64,000 nucleotides of DNA from Abelmoschus esculentus (taxonomy: Eukaryota; Streptophyta; Magnoliopsida; Malvales; Malvaceae). The stretch covers positions 16,086,001-16,150,000 of the forward strand of contig JAUCBN010000004.1 of the NCBI GenBank assembly GCA_035048815.1. Direction: 5' to 3'. The notes below the pieces were generated by a model. The model did no database searches and had not been told where the DNA came from. It saw only the letters and a program-made list of their open reading frames with translations. The stretch's first letter is position 1, and each line of letters opens with the position of its first letter. The position numbers and the translations under genes are program-made. Shown piece after piece: positions 25,600 to 38,839 of this stretch.

Positions 25600-26565
25600 A
25601 TAAATGTTTTTAACCTAGGTGTTTCGATACACCTTCAAGGTGTTTCGATACCTGTTCATCAATGCCATGTTTTCAAAGGCAAAATCACAGTGGTATCGAT
25701 ACTGGTATCGATACCCTTTCACCACTGTGATGTTTGGTTTCTATACCGGTATCTATACCACCTGTTTCTATACCGGTATCTATACCTGTTTCGATACCGG
25801 TTTCTAAACACCTCCAACGGTCATAAATGATTTTATAAAAACCCCAACGGCTAGGAGCGGTATCGATACCAATATCGATACATGTTCATAAATGCAGGTC
25901 AACGGCTATTTCCCAAAGCAGCTGTTTCGAAACAGCCTTCACGTGTTTCGATACCGCCTATACTAGAAGAGGAAACAAGCCTTGTAATCAGCTCCAAACG
26001 GTTCCAAACCAATCCCAACGGTCACCAACGGCTAGAAGCTCATTTGGGATGATAAAAGGAAGCCTCAAGCATCAAGAGTAGACTAATGCTTCACTTGTAA
26101 CAACATTATGATTAAAGATTTGTCTTAGAGCATAATTCTCATCATTTTGGGTAGACAACACTTGTGAGCTAAATGTTTATGTATGCTCAAGTGTATTAGG
26201 ATTGGGTGAGTGCTTAGATTGCAAACATTAGCCTTATTAGAAGGATTAAACAAGTTTGCTAAGTTTCCTCTTGTTTGAGTAAATTCCCAAGGTTCGGTTG
26301 TAAACTTTGGATGCTAGATTCGGGTTTGAGTCTAGGATTGTAAGGTTATCCCTTTGGCCTCAAAAGGTTGAATTCTTAGTGAATTTGGGAAATCCTTAGT
26401 GGGAAGCTAAGGTAGTGGATGTAGGTGCTTGTTCGAAGGCCGAACCACACTAAAATCATCGTGTTATTTTTGCTTCCACAACAAATCACCCAAAGTGTTC
26501 TTTCTCCATCAAATTGGAAAGTTAATCGGTTGTGCATCGAGCCACTCAAAGCCTAACACTTTCGT
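25600..26565 (+). mobile_element. Probable SIRE-type copia LTR remnant
   Basis: The 5' part (25,615-25,960) is crowded with TATCGATACC, GTTTCGATACC and CCGGTATC words. The 3' part contains GGTAGTGGATGTAGGTGC followed by GAAGGCCGAACCACACTAAAA, reminiscent of the R-U5 region of SIRE/Maximus copia LTRs, and ends near CCTAACA. No internal domain follows. Assignment is by resemblance only. Confidence 0.4.
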
Positions 26566-26808
26566 ATAACTGCTATTTTTATTTAAAGTTTAATTACATG
26601 TTTAATTTTAAACTTTTTAGAAAATTTTATTTTAGTTTTAAATAAATTTCTTTTATTATTTATTTTTTTAAAATTAAATCAATTAACAAAAAAACAATAT
26701 AAATATATTAAATTGATATTTGTCTGTGATATTTTTCACACACATCTTAATTTTAGGGTTTATGAATTTAATTTAGGGATTTAATGTTAATAGTTAGAAT
26801 TTATGTTC
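26566..26808. other. AT-rich spacer
   Basis: Nothing recognised. Confidence 0.35.
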
Positions 26809-28570
26809 TGTAATGACCCAAATTTTGGATTTGAGTGTCGGGTTAACTCAGAACATTGGGCTCCGACGTTTGGGCCTCGTTTAGGCCTAGGGTTTGAGTG
26901 TTGGGCTTGGTTGTCTTTGGCCAAAAGTGATTTTATGAGAGGGTTTTTGGTAATTTGATAATTTTGGACAAAAAGACAAAAGGTAGAGGGTTTCTGCAGA
27001 GAGTAATGAGAGTGAGATCATTGAGAAGCTTTCTCTCATATTCTTCCCCTCATCACCAAGGAGAAAGTTTAGTGAAATGTACAAACTTTGTTGTTTTGAT
27101 TATGATTTTCCTTTAGATTTTTGAGAAGAAATTGTGCTGTGTGAGATCTATCAAACAAGGTAAATATGTTGAGGTTTGGTGAAATGAGGTTTTGGTGAGC
27201 TTGGTGAATCAAGAATGAAAAAGTAGTTTTTTGGGTTTTCTCAATAGTTTATATATGGTTATAGCTTATAAGAACATCTATGGTTGTGTCTAATAGTTGG
27301 TCTTAATCTCTTTCTTATAGATAAAGAAGTTAGGAACCTTCAAGGAAGCTAGGCAAGAAAAAAGCTTGGAGGAGTGGTTTTTCTGGGTTTGCAGCTTGTT
27401 TGCTCGAGGTTGGTACCCCTCCAACTCCCCTTTGCATCAAACATCTCATGAGTTTAGGTTGCATTGCTTATGATATGCATGCTCGTGTGATTGGTAGCTT
27501 AGAGATCTTTAATGGTGAATTTCATAATTGGATGTTTGATGGCTTAAAACTGATAGCAACACACTTTAAACTACTTCAATAATATGTAAGAATAGTTTGA
27601 AAATCAATGGAAGTGATTTGGGTAGTGTTCTAAGCGTTTTGAGGGTCTAGACCTAAATTTTCGTGCAAGCGTTTCGATACCCCTTGGTAGGCATTTCGAT
27701 ACCCTATAGAGAAAATAAGGGCTTAGTTAGCAGGCGTTTCGGTACGTCAAGCCCGCAATTCAAAACAAAAAAATCTAATAGCAAATCATTTTGATACCAC
27801 ATATAGGGCGTATCGAAACAGGTAGGTTTCTTTTTGGTCTTTTCGAAGGGGTCATCTTAGCATATCGATACGCCAAGGAGGCTTTTCAATACCCTCTGTG
27901 TAGGCATATCGATATGGGGGAGTTTGATACCCCTTATAGGCGTATCGAAACCCCTAAGCAATTTGCCCAAATTTTTAAGGGATGAGTTTGAGGTTTCATA
28001 AATTGTGCTATGGGTTTCTATGGGTTAATTAAACTATAAAATGAATAATAAAAGTCGGAATTTGGTGTTAATGACTTGATATGATGATATATGCTCAAGT
28101 CTTGGTCTTTGGTTTGGTCATGGTATAGTTTGGTGTGAAGATCCTATGTGGATCATCTTGTGTGGTTGAGTCCTTGTGTGATAGAAATTTGGATATCCAA
28201 AATAGTGTTGCAACACAAATAAGGCAATCCGATGTAACATTTTGGGTGTTGAATTGAAGATTATTCCGTATGGAGGATCCGATGTTGTGTGGATGCAAGT
28301 CTCATTCGAAGATGCTCGATATAATATTCCGAGCATAGGATTTGGAGGATCTCGATGCTGTGTGGACGCGACTCTCAATCCCCGAGTGTAGGATCCCAAT
28401 GTTATATGGATGCAGGCCTCACTCATAGTGTAGGATCCTGATGCTGTGTGGACGAGGGCCTCATCACCTTGTGTTTTGGTTTGGTTTGGATTGGTCAGCC
28501 TTGAATTCTTTTTTGCCTAAGGGTCGGTATATATAGGCCAAGCATAGGGCAAAACCTCTCAAAAGTAGGA
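26809..28570 (+). mobile_element. Probable gypsy (Del/Tekay-type) solo LTR
   Basis: Starts TGTAATGACCC, the type of LTR start seen in plant Del-like elements (compare TGTAACACCC of the complete element at 48,412). It contains a second cluster of TTTCGATACC/GTATCGAAAC words (27,666-27,950) and an imperfect repeat of GGATCCGATG / TGTGTGGATGC / CCTCA words near 28281, 28354, 28398 and 28440. No primer site, coding region or matching flank was found, so the 3' limit is approximate. Confidence 0.45.
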
Positions 28571-29359
28571 GTACTAGTTGAGGTAAAATATAACTTTAAT
28601 ATTAAATATAAGACTTTTATTTTATTTACTAATTTTATTCCTATTTATCTATTTTAATTTCTTTCTACCGCACACCATATATCTTCGTCATTTTTCTGTC
28701 GTCGCGGCCAAACTATTGTCCTAACGGGTAATTGAAATCTTTTCATAATTCAAATAGATAAATAAATAAACATTAAAAGCAAAAAGAAAAAAGAAAAAAG
28801 AAAAAAATTAAAATTAACTTTTGAAAACCTCAAAGTCCAAAAAATATTGTTAGGCATTTATTTTATTTGGTTTAAGTATGACCCCAATTATTAGCCATCC
28901 AACTCTCATGCACACAAAAAATTATATCATGGTTTAACTTATCACATCAGCCATAGCCCATCCAATTATAACCATCCACTTCACCACTATATTCTAAGTT
29001 ATTTTTTTTCAAAAATGAATTTTTACTTATTTTTTCATGATTCAAAAAATATAATTTTTAAAAATCATATTAATGAATAATGAATTAAGTGGTTTTTATT
29101 GGTTAGGAACCACGACTGACATAGTGAACCAGACCTATAATATAAACTCACGCATCTAAAAAGTGATTACGGTTGTAATATTTCAAATCATATCGTTTAC
29201 TTCCCTACAATTAAAAAGTTAGTTTAAAACATTATTTTAACCAAACATTTAACCCAAAATCATATCCGGTTGCAAAAACAAAAGGTTTTGATGGTAATAC
29301 AGAACTTGTAAATTGCAAAACAAAATTGGAAACATTCTGTGTTGTGTGTAGTATTTAAT
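28571..29359. other. Intergenic, 3' flank of the Sas10 gene
   Basis: AT-rich; the part next to 29,359 should include the 3' UTR of the minus-strand gene. No other feature seen. Confidence 0.4.
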
Positions 29360-32300
29360 TCACCCCTTGAATCTAATGCTTCTACTGATTCCGACATTGA
29401 TGCCCGAGGTTTCTCCGCCGTACTGACCGACCGGTTTTCTAATATCCCGCACCTGCCCTTTCCTTTGTTTCTCTCGTTTCTTGCTTTGCAACTGCAAACA
29501 AACAAACACATCAATCCACAATTCCTACCGACAATTCACTAAATATCATTATGAAAAGGAATCAAAATCTTTGACTCAAATGCATACCCTGTATTTCTTC
29601 CTTGGGTTTTTGGTGTTCTTATTCCGTTGTCGAGTCAAACCTCTATTCTTCTCTATCTGTGCAATTAGAAAGATGATGGTTTTTTGTTAGGAATAGGATG
29701 CAGTGAAAAAAAAAACTGAGCCTGGAAGAGAATAAGGCAAGAACCTGGTGAGTTATCTGCCGTTTTCCATCAACAGTTTCAGGCAATGAAGGGGGTGCTG
29801 AGGTCCTGCAAAAGGAACACATGAAGAAAAAATGTAGACAAGCATGCACGGCAATGGCTTAGAGCTTAACAATACAATCGAAAGTTAGAAATATAGTAGA
29901 CTCGAGTCCAACTGGGGTACTGACATCATTTGCCTGCATCCCCTTAAATGTAGATACCAGTTAAATGCAGCGCAGAAACATACCTTGTATATATCTCAGC
30001 CTTTGCAGCAAGTTTTGCTGCCCTTTGTTGCTTCACTTGTTTGTAAAATTCATCTTCGGAATCCTCAGATTCTGCTGTATCACCGTTCTCCTCCCCAGAT
30101 ATATCTCCATCATCTTCCGGCATGTCATATTCAACTCCATGGTCATCCTCAGATTTAACTGTTGCTCCTGCCAGCACTCTGAGCTCATGTTTCCTCCGCC
30201 TTTCTCCAATATCATCTCTCTTTGGCAAATCATCATCGCCGGATATAACCTTCTCAACAGGGTAGAAGGGAGGAGGGACGAGAAATGTTATACCAATCCA
30301 GACTATGCATGAATCATGATGCAAAAAATTTTTACTTGAAAACACTACAAAAAGATATCCTGTTCAGATTTTGAAACCAAGTTGCAACTGAAAGATTGAA
30401 AAGTCACAAAAAAGTCTAAACCGCACAATCCTATTGTTTTTCCTTTCCTTTTATCTACAGAGCATAGGTAGAAGGTTTTTGATTTCGACATCCATCATCA
30501 ATTCCTTTGTATTTGCATTGGTTGTTCGAGAAAGTGTCTCCCAAAATAGGACAAGAAAAGCAGAAAAATGTAGAGAAAGAAAATTGTGCTGCTTGGTCCA
30601 AAGGAAAACAGAAAGGGAAGTGGTATATATTCATATGAGATCTAACAAGACCAACAATATAGGCAGTACAGGAAGGACGCCTAAAACAGTTAAATTTTCA
30701 GACTATTCCTAGGAGAAACTATGAAGGTCTTTGAGATTGATACTGACCAGAGAAGGCAAAAGCTCAACCAAATTTACTGGAAAGTCAGAAACCTAAAGTT
30801 CAAAATCCAATCCAAATCAAATTGAATCAAACTCAAATTCCCTGAAAGGAGAATTGACCTGCCCAATTGCTACCACTAACAGATACACTCTCAACTCAAA
30901 AAAAAGGCACGTAACATATTGCTTTCAATAGATAGTAAACCAGCACTAAAAGTTTGTAAGCTTATCCAATAAAGGGGTCTACCAAATACACTTGCATCCT
31001 TTCATGGGTTTCAATGGGGATGGTAAACCTTCAGATCAGGTACATACGAGAAAAGCTTAATCATTGCATGAGTGTTAAAAGAGAACAAAACTCAACTTGA
31101 AAATAGAAAGATGAGGGGAAAAAAAACTCACGTAAAAATAATTCGTACTCAAAATAAGCAAATTTATTCCTTCCCTTTCTTCAATCTGATTCATGAGTTT
31201 GACTAAAATGACCAAGTGAAGTTTGTTTATTACCAACTCTTGTACTAAAAACATGAGGAATAAATAATACTCCTACCAAACATAGCCTTAATATTTTACT
31301 AAAGAAGTAAAGATATAAAAACAGGAAATTTTGTTGAGATTTATACCTTGGACTTGTTCTGTTTTGCAGTAATAAGTTTGGAAATATTAGAATGCTTTGA
31401 GCTTGCATTCCCATTACTTAATCCAGAAGCACTTCCTTCAACATCCATAACATCATCAGCAAAATCATCATATGTTTCAAGCTGTCTGTTAAGTCCAACT
31501 TTAATGAATTAGTACTAAGTACTGCCAAAAAGGGTAACTAATTACAAAACAAGGGGAAAAGCAGCAAGACCCATTCACTGTTTTTCTATGTTTCTTGGTT
31601 TTATCAGGCCTTTGGGTGTTGGAACTAAAGATTCCCTTCTGTTTCAACTTTTCCTCAAGAGCTGCTCTTACTTTTAACATTTCCCTGCTTTGTAAAGCAA
31701 CTTGGTCATTCTGCATTGGATTTGGAGAAGCTCAAGTAAGATATTTAGATACCGGTTACATAAGATATTTGGAGAAAAGAAGGATGAAATGTACAAGGAA
31801 TAAGAAAATAAAGAAAGATATAAAGAAAAGAGTGAAAACTTAGCAGCAGTAACAGACGCATCTCACCTCTCGCTGAAGTTTCATCCCCTTGTTATCATGG
31901 TTACTTGCAAACTCCATTTTAGGCAAGTTAGGTGTGTCTTCAAGCTGATGTATGAAATAAGAGATCAAATGACAAGAACCAAAATGGCAATTTAGTGAAA
32001 GACGACAATAATGCTAATTTTGACTACCTCAGGCATTTGCACATCCATTACTGGAGATGGACCATCACCCTTTGTACCAGAATCAGATACCAATTCAGCA
32101 CTCTCTTTAACCAAGTTTTGTCCCATTTCATCCCCTTTATTCTTTAGAATCTCCTCCCATTCAAAAGGAATGTTCCCATCAAGTTGTTTCACCTGTTAAA
32201 TGGAACAAGCATCAGAAGCTGGAATACAGTAACTCTAGTAGCAAAGAAGCAATCTTATTATCACATCAACAATCCATAATTCTATACCAATAAAAGAGAA

Positions 32301-35300
32301 ATTAAAATAAAGCACAAAGGATGTATTGAGATGTATGGTGGGTTAAGTGCAGTGAAATGTGATCTGCACATAAACTGCCTATGAGGTATAGCCAACCACT
32401 ATTGACCACCTTCCCCGCAGATCACACTTGATACCTGTTGTGTAAAGCATAGAAATAAATTCATAAATCTAAAATCCAGTATTCATATTTCAAGGATAAT
32501 GACCTTATCAAGTAAGCCTTGAATCTCCACAATACGACCTAAGACAGGATGATCATGAACAGGCTGTCCTTCAGACTTAAGAAGAAGATAAAAGGTTATT
32601 TGTTGGCAATAGGCCAGCAATAGAACTTGTTTCACCTCCAAATAGCGCATCCCACCTTCCGAAAAGATCTCCCCTTCTTTAGCCTTCAAAACACATAAAA
32701 TCCTTTAACAAGACAGAAAAATGCACAAAGAATATGAGGAATCTGATGTTATATACAACGTCTGAAATCATCCTTTGAAAATTAAGGAAAATTATCCTAG
32801 ACACCCGGTGACAGAGCTTTTCAAGTCCAGAAACACATTAGACCCATGAATGTATATTTATGGAAAGTAACATATTAGCAGATTATTAAGTGGAAATATC
32901 ACAAACATCTAACCTTTGTGGTGTTTGAAAATTTAATTCTCAAATTAACCACAAAAAATATCAGGTAATCATCTCAAACCATGTGATTGAACTTTAGCGG
33001 AGGACCTAGACAGACCCAATGTGCATATATCAATCAGCCAAATCAGAGTTGGCAAATCAAGGATATTACCCTTCAATTTAAAAATAAAAATAACAAACAA
33101 GAAGGAGAAGACCTTTGTTAGAAGTGGATTAACATTGCTTTCAAGCTCTTCAAGTGAAGCATTCAGCTCTGACAATAAGCCAATTAATTCTGGTGCAGAA
33201 CTGAGGAGAAAAACAATAACTTATAAGCCATGGGGTAACATTAAGACAAACTAGGCTACCAACACTCAAACCCATCCAAAAAAAGAGAGAGTAAATATCT
33301 AATGCATGTGGTAAGATAACAGAGAATAATTCTTCAAGTTAGTAATTTGGTTAAGGAATACATTAAAATATGAAGGCATATAGTTTGACATAAGTAGATT
33401 CAAAACTTTAAGAATGTCCAGAATCCAAAATTTTCAAATACAATTCACATAATTGATATTAAAAACTCATTTTCATTTCAAGGCAGAGAGAGGAAAAGGC
33501 CTTCATCAACCAATTATGTTATCAAATAGACAATGCATTCATAAAAAACCATTAATAGAATGAAGAGCTGTACTTCCAGAAAGATTGACATCAAACATGA
33601 ACAAGGATCCAACAACAAAGATAAGTATAGAAAATCAGTGATGCTTAAAAACATGATGATTCTGGATGTTGATGTAGGATGGTGTCTAAATATCAGTTAT
33701 AATGCATACAAAAACTAACAGACAAACCAACAATAAATTAAATGAGAGAAAATAAAACTACCAGAAGACAAACCATACCTGTGTACCACGTCCATCTGTT
33801 CTTCCTTTGATAAAGCATTCAAATCTTTCTTGACTTCCTCAAATGTAACCAGGTCATCTACAGGTTCTTCACTTACTAAGGATAATTTTTCATCTTTTCC
33901 CTTCAATGACATTTCCTGTGCCAGACACATTTGCTTAGTGACTGTAAATTTGAACTCCATATCCCTTCTTCGGCAAACAAAGGTTTTGATGTTAAAATAA
34001 CAGGGTAGCAAGCAAACCTCACCTCTAAGGTTAACTCTCTATTAGTCTCATCTTCACTAGAATCTTCAAGGCCAAAGTCTTCAATTGATAAATTTTTTGC
34101 TCTTTCCTTTTGCATTTCTTTCACCTCTTCCTCCTCTTCCCTAGGAGCCTCATCATCACTTGAGTGCAACTTCAAAAGTACATCAAAAACTAAATAAAAA
34201 TCTTTCATCTATTTCAAAAGAATACATGAAAGCACCTTCACAGGAATGTCATTCACAAACGGCCGTCCTTCAAAATTAGGTGGTTGCTAACTATGCAGTC
34301 AAGTAAACAATCTAGAAGAAACCAGAAAGAGACTTGCAGTTCAAATTCTCACCTCAAAATCACGATTATCACCACCATAGTATCTACTCTTTATATCGCC
34401 CCACGGAGCCCTTTCTTCTTTTTCCCCCTCGTTCTCATCTTCTTCATCGTGCATTTCATCCTCAACTCCTCCAAACTTCGCTCTCGTCTGTTTTTGTTGC
34501 CTGACAACTGCAAATCACAAGCAATAAATACTTGATATAAACACAACAATAAGCAAACACAGAATAGCTAGAAATACTTGAAAAGGATGCATCATAAAAC
34601 AAGTAGATACATCTACCTAAATTATCACCTTCAAAATCACAGGGAACGGAGAAAAAGAAAATTTTTTGAGGGGACTATAATTAACCAGTATCTTCTAAAA
34701 AGAAGTATAAGTTTCAGAACAAAAATCGGCAAATCATTTTGCATTCTTGTAATTGAAGTTTTATGCCAAACATTCATTATAATATTGTTAAAGAAATGCA
34801 ACAAACAGTTAACATAATCAGAACTCTCTTACTTCTTGCTGCAAACTTAGAAACTTGGGCATCGACAATATCATCATCATCATCATCATCATCATCTCCC
34901 TCATCATCATCAATATCCTACAGGTGGAGAGACAAAAACACAATAAAATGATAAATATGTAATACAAAAGGGTTGTACTACCAACAGTCTTGATACTATT
35001 GCCAATAGCAGTTCTATTACCATTAAAATCTATCTCTCTTACTAATTATTAGTTCAATTCAATGATGCTAATGTCATTCATAAGATTTCTTCAAAATATA
35101 CAAGTCATTAAAATTATTAAAAATCCAGCTTCAATTTATTAAATATACACTAACAACATATACCTAAAGCTATTTTTTAGTTAAAATAAAATGCTTTAAC
35201 ATTCAAACTAAGTTTTAGTTAAAATAGAAGGTTTCAACACTCAAAGTTTGACCATGGAAACAAAGGAAAATAAAAACCTGAAGATCCAAAACGGGATGTT

Positions 35301-35559
35301 CACCATCATCATCATCTGAATGTCCAGCATCCCCATTTATATCCAATGGAACAACATCCCTTTGCATATGAACTGCAAAAAAGAAATTAAATAAATGATT
35401 TAAACAAAGATTAAAGAAAACAAAACGAGTATAAATATCAGTGAACTTACAAATATCAATTTCGTCATCGACGTTCTCCGGGTCGTGGCCGTCGTCGCCT
35501 CGGTGTCTTCTCTTAGGGTTTCTCTTGTCTTTCTTGGAGCTGTTTCCTCTCTTTCCCAT
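29360..35559 (-). CDS. UTP3: Sas10/Utp3 family protein (THALLO-like), small-subunit processome
   Basis: Nucleolar factor for pre-18S rRNA processing. Seventeen exons join in frame to 698 residues: 35559-35451, 35372-35278, 34917-34833, 34507-34353, 34286-34236, 34169-34023, 33915-33779, 33200-33113, 32683-32504, 32192-32028, 31944-31867, 31710-31571, 31485-31347, 30249-29984, 29805-29745, 29656-29588, 29491-29360. The protein opens with a basic nuclear-type MGKRGNSSKKDKR, then acidic runs including an Asp tract (residues 68-96, from a CAT/ATC trinucleotide run). The Sas10/Utp3/C1D domain is about 264-349 (LLSELNASLEELES, YCQQITFYLLLK). The C-terminal Sas10 domain is about 610-698 (IEKNRGLTRQRNKN, NPRKKYR, GQVRDIRKP, ISRSIRFKG). 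No lesion seen. Exon 3's donor (AGAA before GTAAG) is the weakest junction, but the frame and family fit support it. Confidence 0.93.
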
Positions 35560-35639
35560 TTTTAGGAAAGCAGATTCTTGATTTCAAAGTTTGAAAGGCT
35601 TCGTCAATAAAAGATATAAAAACCAATTATGCTTGTGTC

Positions 35640-35870
35640 TGCGAATTAGGGTTTATGTTTTTAATAGGTAAGAACTGGGTGATTCTAAAAGCCGTCCACT
35701 TAAATGACGGCTAAAAAGAGACCTAAAATGATTGATCGTTGGATGAAATTAAATTAATGTGAACCATTGGATTAAAAAAAACAATTAAAGGTAACCGGTT
35801 GTCTAGGTAAAAGAGGGAAAATTATGGATTATAACCCTAAATATCTGAGCGGGAAATAGAACCCTAGTTT
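35640..35870 (-). promoter_or_regulatory. Telo-box cluster upstream of the Sas10/Utp3 gene
   Basis: TTAGGGTTT at 35646-35654 (AAACCCTAA in gene sense) lies about 90 bp before the ATG. AACCCTAA at 35833-35840 and AACCCTA at 35860-35866 lie further out. Telo boxes (AAACCCTA) are a known shared promoter element of plant ribosomal-protein and ribosome-biogenesis genes, which fits the product. Confidence 0.55.
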
Positions 35871-35939
35871 TGTTAGAAGAAGAAAATTCACGCAAAAATC
35901 TATATTTTCGATCGTGAGCAAGGAAAAAAGGTTTTGAGG

Positions 35940-36115
35940 TGAGGGTCTGTTTGTTTGAAGGAATTTATTTTCAGGAAAACACTGTCTACCTTTTTCAGTG
36001 TTTGGGTGAGAATATTTGACATTGATCGCTCAATCACTCTACTGACATTGTTGGTGTTCGAACCCGTAACCTCTAAGAACATCAATCGTTCCTTTAACCA
36101 CTTGGGCTAGAGGGC
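35940..36115 (-). mobile_element. Candidate tRNA-derived SINE
   Basis: Read on the minus strand, TAGCCCAAGTGGTTAAAGG (36109-36091) resembles an RNA polymerase III A box, and GGGTTCGAACAC (36065-36054) matches the B-box consensus GGTTCGANNCC well. Their spacing suits a tRNA-like head. A body without coding capacity follows to about 35,940. No folded tRNA was seen, so a SINE is likelier than a tRNA gene. The tail and target duplication are not defined. Confidence 0.4.
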
Positions 36116-36779
36116 TCGTACAAGATTTATTAATTTCTAATTGAATTGTTTTAGGGATAAATCGGTTTTTGGGTATTTTGTGATAGTTGAAGAAACAATT
36201 AACTATTGCTCCATTAGAAATTAAAGGTGTCATTGCTTATAAAATTTTAAGTATGATTGGATTATGCATTTATATTAATTTAATTACCTATCGAATTTTA
36301 AGTATCTCAATTTTCTTTGAATTGGGATATGAAATCATATTGCTGTAATTATCTAACTATAATATATCAGATTCATTGAGCAGTTTTGTAAAGAGAAAAA
36401 AAGTTGTGTAGTCAGTTTAGAATTTTTTTAGAATTTACTCTTACGATTTTTCAATTTTTAAAGTATTTTTTTTTGTTTTACTAAAAAACAGGTTTTTAAA
36501 ATCATTTTTAATAAAATTTATTGAACAAAGAAAGATGATTTACACAGTTTCATCCAAACACATGAAAATGATTTCTGTAATCAGTTTACTAAAAAATATA
36601 ATTCATTTTCCAGAATTTATTTTCTAAAAACAGTTTTCATTGAAACAAACGAACCCAGTTACATGTTATTTTAGGTTCAAAATCTGAGAAAATTATACGT
36701 GTGTGTTTTTATGGTTTTAAAGGTGAAAGTTTTGTAATGGTTGGCTTTTTTATTTGAGTTAGAACGGTGGATTTAGGGT
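36116..36779. other. Intergenic, 5' side of the PPR relic
   Basis: AT-rich sequence with no recognised gene; it may hold the former promoter of the PPR relic. Confidence 0.35.
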
Positions 36780-37570
36780 TTGAAATTAAGGATTCTTTTG
36801 TTTAAGGTTGTTTTGAATTTGTGTAAAGAAGCTAGGATTGTTAATGAAGCTTTGTTGGTTCTGAGGAAAATGGCTGAATTTAATTTACGCCAGGATACTA
36901 CTGCTTACAATTTGGTTATCAGGATGTTTTGCGAGAAAGGGGATATGAATATGATTGAAAAATTAATGAAAGAAATTTATTTGATTGATCTTTATCTCAA
37001 TATGATTACATATTTTTTGATGATCAAAGGATTTTGTAATGTTGTTTCAGGCAATGAAGGGGCAAAGGTTTTCTCCGAATGCCATGGCGTATTCGGTGCT
37101 TCTTGAGTGTATTTGTAAGTATGGGAGTACAAAGAAGGCAATAAAATTTTTGGGAGGGAGTAGAAGTTCGAATGTCATGATATATACATCTTTGATTACA
37201 AGCTTTCGTGAGAAAGGTCGGACAATGGAGGCATTGAGAATTCTAGATAGAATGGGAGCTCGTAGATGTGCTCCTAATTGTGTAATTGTTGTTACTTTTG
37301 ATCGAGAGACTTTTTGCTAAGGGAAATGTTCAAGAAGCATATAGGTTGGTTAATAAAGTTGTTGGACATGATGTTTTCGGTGTTGATTGCTAGAGTACTC
37401 TCGTGGTGTCTTTGATTAGGACGAATAGACGTGATGAGGTCTTTAGGAAGATCTTAGAAAGTGGGGCTAAATCGGATGACATTGCTTTTAGTATTATGAC
37501 TGTTAGCCTTACACCTACTAAAATTCATTGTCCTTCTGTTTGTACTCAGTTTGTTGATTTGTTTTCAAGC
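36780..37570 (+). pseudogene. Pentatricopeptide-repeat (PPR) protein, broken
   Basis: PPR proteins bind organellar RNA through 35-residue helix pairs. Here PPR-type repeats are visible: VVLNLCKEARIVNEALLVLRK, then TTAYNLVIRMFCEKGDMN, AMAYSVLLECICKYGSTKKA, VMIYTSLITSFREKGRTMEA and further NVQEAYRLVNKVV. The frame shifts near 37,045 and again near 37,300, and a TAG at 37391-37393 cuts the next stretch (VVSLIRTNRRDEVF). No proper N terminus or organelle-targeting segment was found; the 36,780 start has no upstream ATG that fits. I call it a pseudogene, truncated at the 5' side. It is single-copy in this window and lies head-to-head with the Sas10 gene. Confidence 0.8.
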
Positions 37571-38079
37571 TCTTTTTAGTTTAGGTTTCTTAGAGATGCT
37601 GAAATAAAGTTCAGCTAATTGAATTGTTCATTTAGTATGAATGGATTGCATTATTTAAGAATGTTGGATTTTTGCCATTGATTTTTTGTTTTTATCTTGT
37701 TTAATGACGAGAAAAGTGATGAGTTTGTTATGATTACGAAAAACTTTATATCTCGAGCTTTAAATGAGACGTGATAGATTATTTGAGTAAATACAGTTCT
37801 CATTATTAAAATATAATGTTATGTACCCTAAATCCACGCCGATAGTCTAGACACAAAAAATAAATTTAATAATATATTTTTCATTTCATCCCTAAAATAT
37901 AACCTTCATTTCATCCGTAAATTATAACCCTCATTCTAAATTAATCTCAAACTTTTTGAATATTTTAATTTTATAGTCAAATTGACAATATATGCTAATT
38001 ATATCTTATATTAATAAAAAATTATAAATCTATTATTTTTCATAAAAAATAGTGTATATTATAAAATAACATGATTTTG
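37571..38079. other. Intergenic
   Basis: AT-rich; no feature recognised before the array starts. Confidence 0.35.
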
Positions 38080-38760
38080 TATAAATATTCATATAATAAA
38101 TATTCAAATAAAAATATTCTAATAAAAATATACAAATAAAAATATTCGTATAATGAATATTCGAATAATAAATATTGGAATAAAAATATTCATATAATAA
38201 ATATTAGAATAAAAATATTTTTATTCGAATATTATTATTTGTATATTTTTTATTCGAATATTATTATTCGTATATTTTTTATTCAAATATTTTTATTCGT
38301 ATGTTTTTTATATGAATATTTTTATTCAAATATATTAAATATTCTTATATTAAATATCTAATTTATGAATAAATATTCCAATAAAAATATTTGAATAAAA
38401 AATATTCCAATAAAAATATTAGAATAAAAAATATACGAATAAAAATATTAGAATAAAAAATATATGAATAACAATATTCGAATAAAAATATTTTTATTTT
38501 AATATTTATTATATGAATATTTTTATTCCAATATTTATTGTTCGAATATTTTTATTCCTATATTTTTTTTGGAATATTTTTATTCGAATATTTATTATAT
38601 GAATATTTTTATTCAAATTTTTATTATACGAATATTTTTATTCGTATATTTTTTATTCGAATATTTTTATTTAAATATTTATTCATAAATTAGATTTTTA
38701 ATATATGAATATTTAATATATGAGTGTTTAATATACGAAATTCGTATAATAGTTAAAATA
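38080..38760. repeat. AT-rich array, second copy, alternating orientation
   Basis: The same AATATTCG/AATAAAAATATTCG units as at 5,985-7,070, but the orientation flips at about 38,215, 38,350 and 38,490, making large inverted (foldback) segments. Confidence 0.8.
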
Positions 38761-38839
38761 TTTGAATTTGATTCGAAGCAAATTATTTTACATCAAATTT
38801 AACATTCGTTGACCAATTTACTACGATAATACATGAATT

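Noticed and set aside
36030..36110. True tRNA gene
   Set aside because: A- and B-box-like words are present but no acceptor stem or anticodon arm could be paired; kept only as a SINE candidate.
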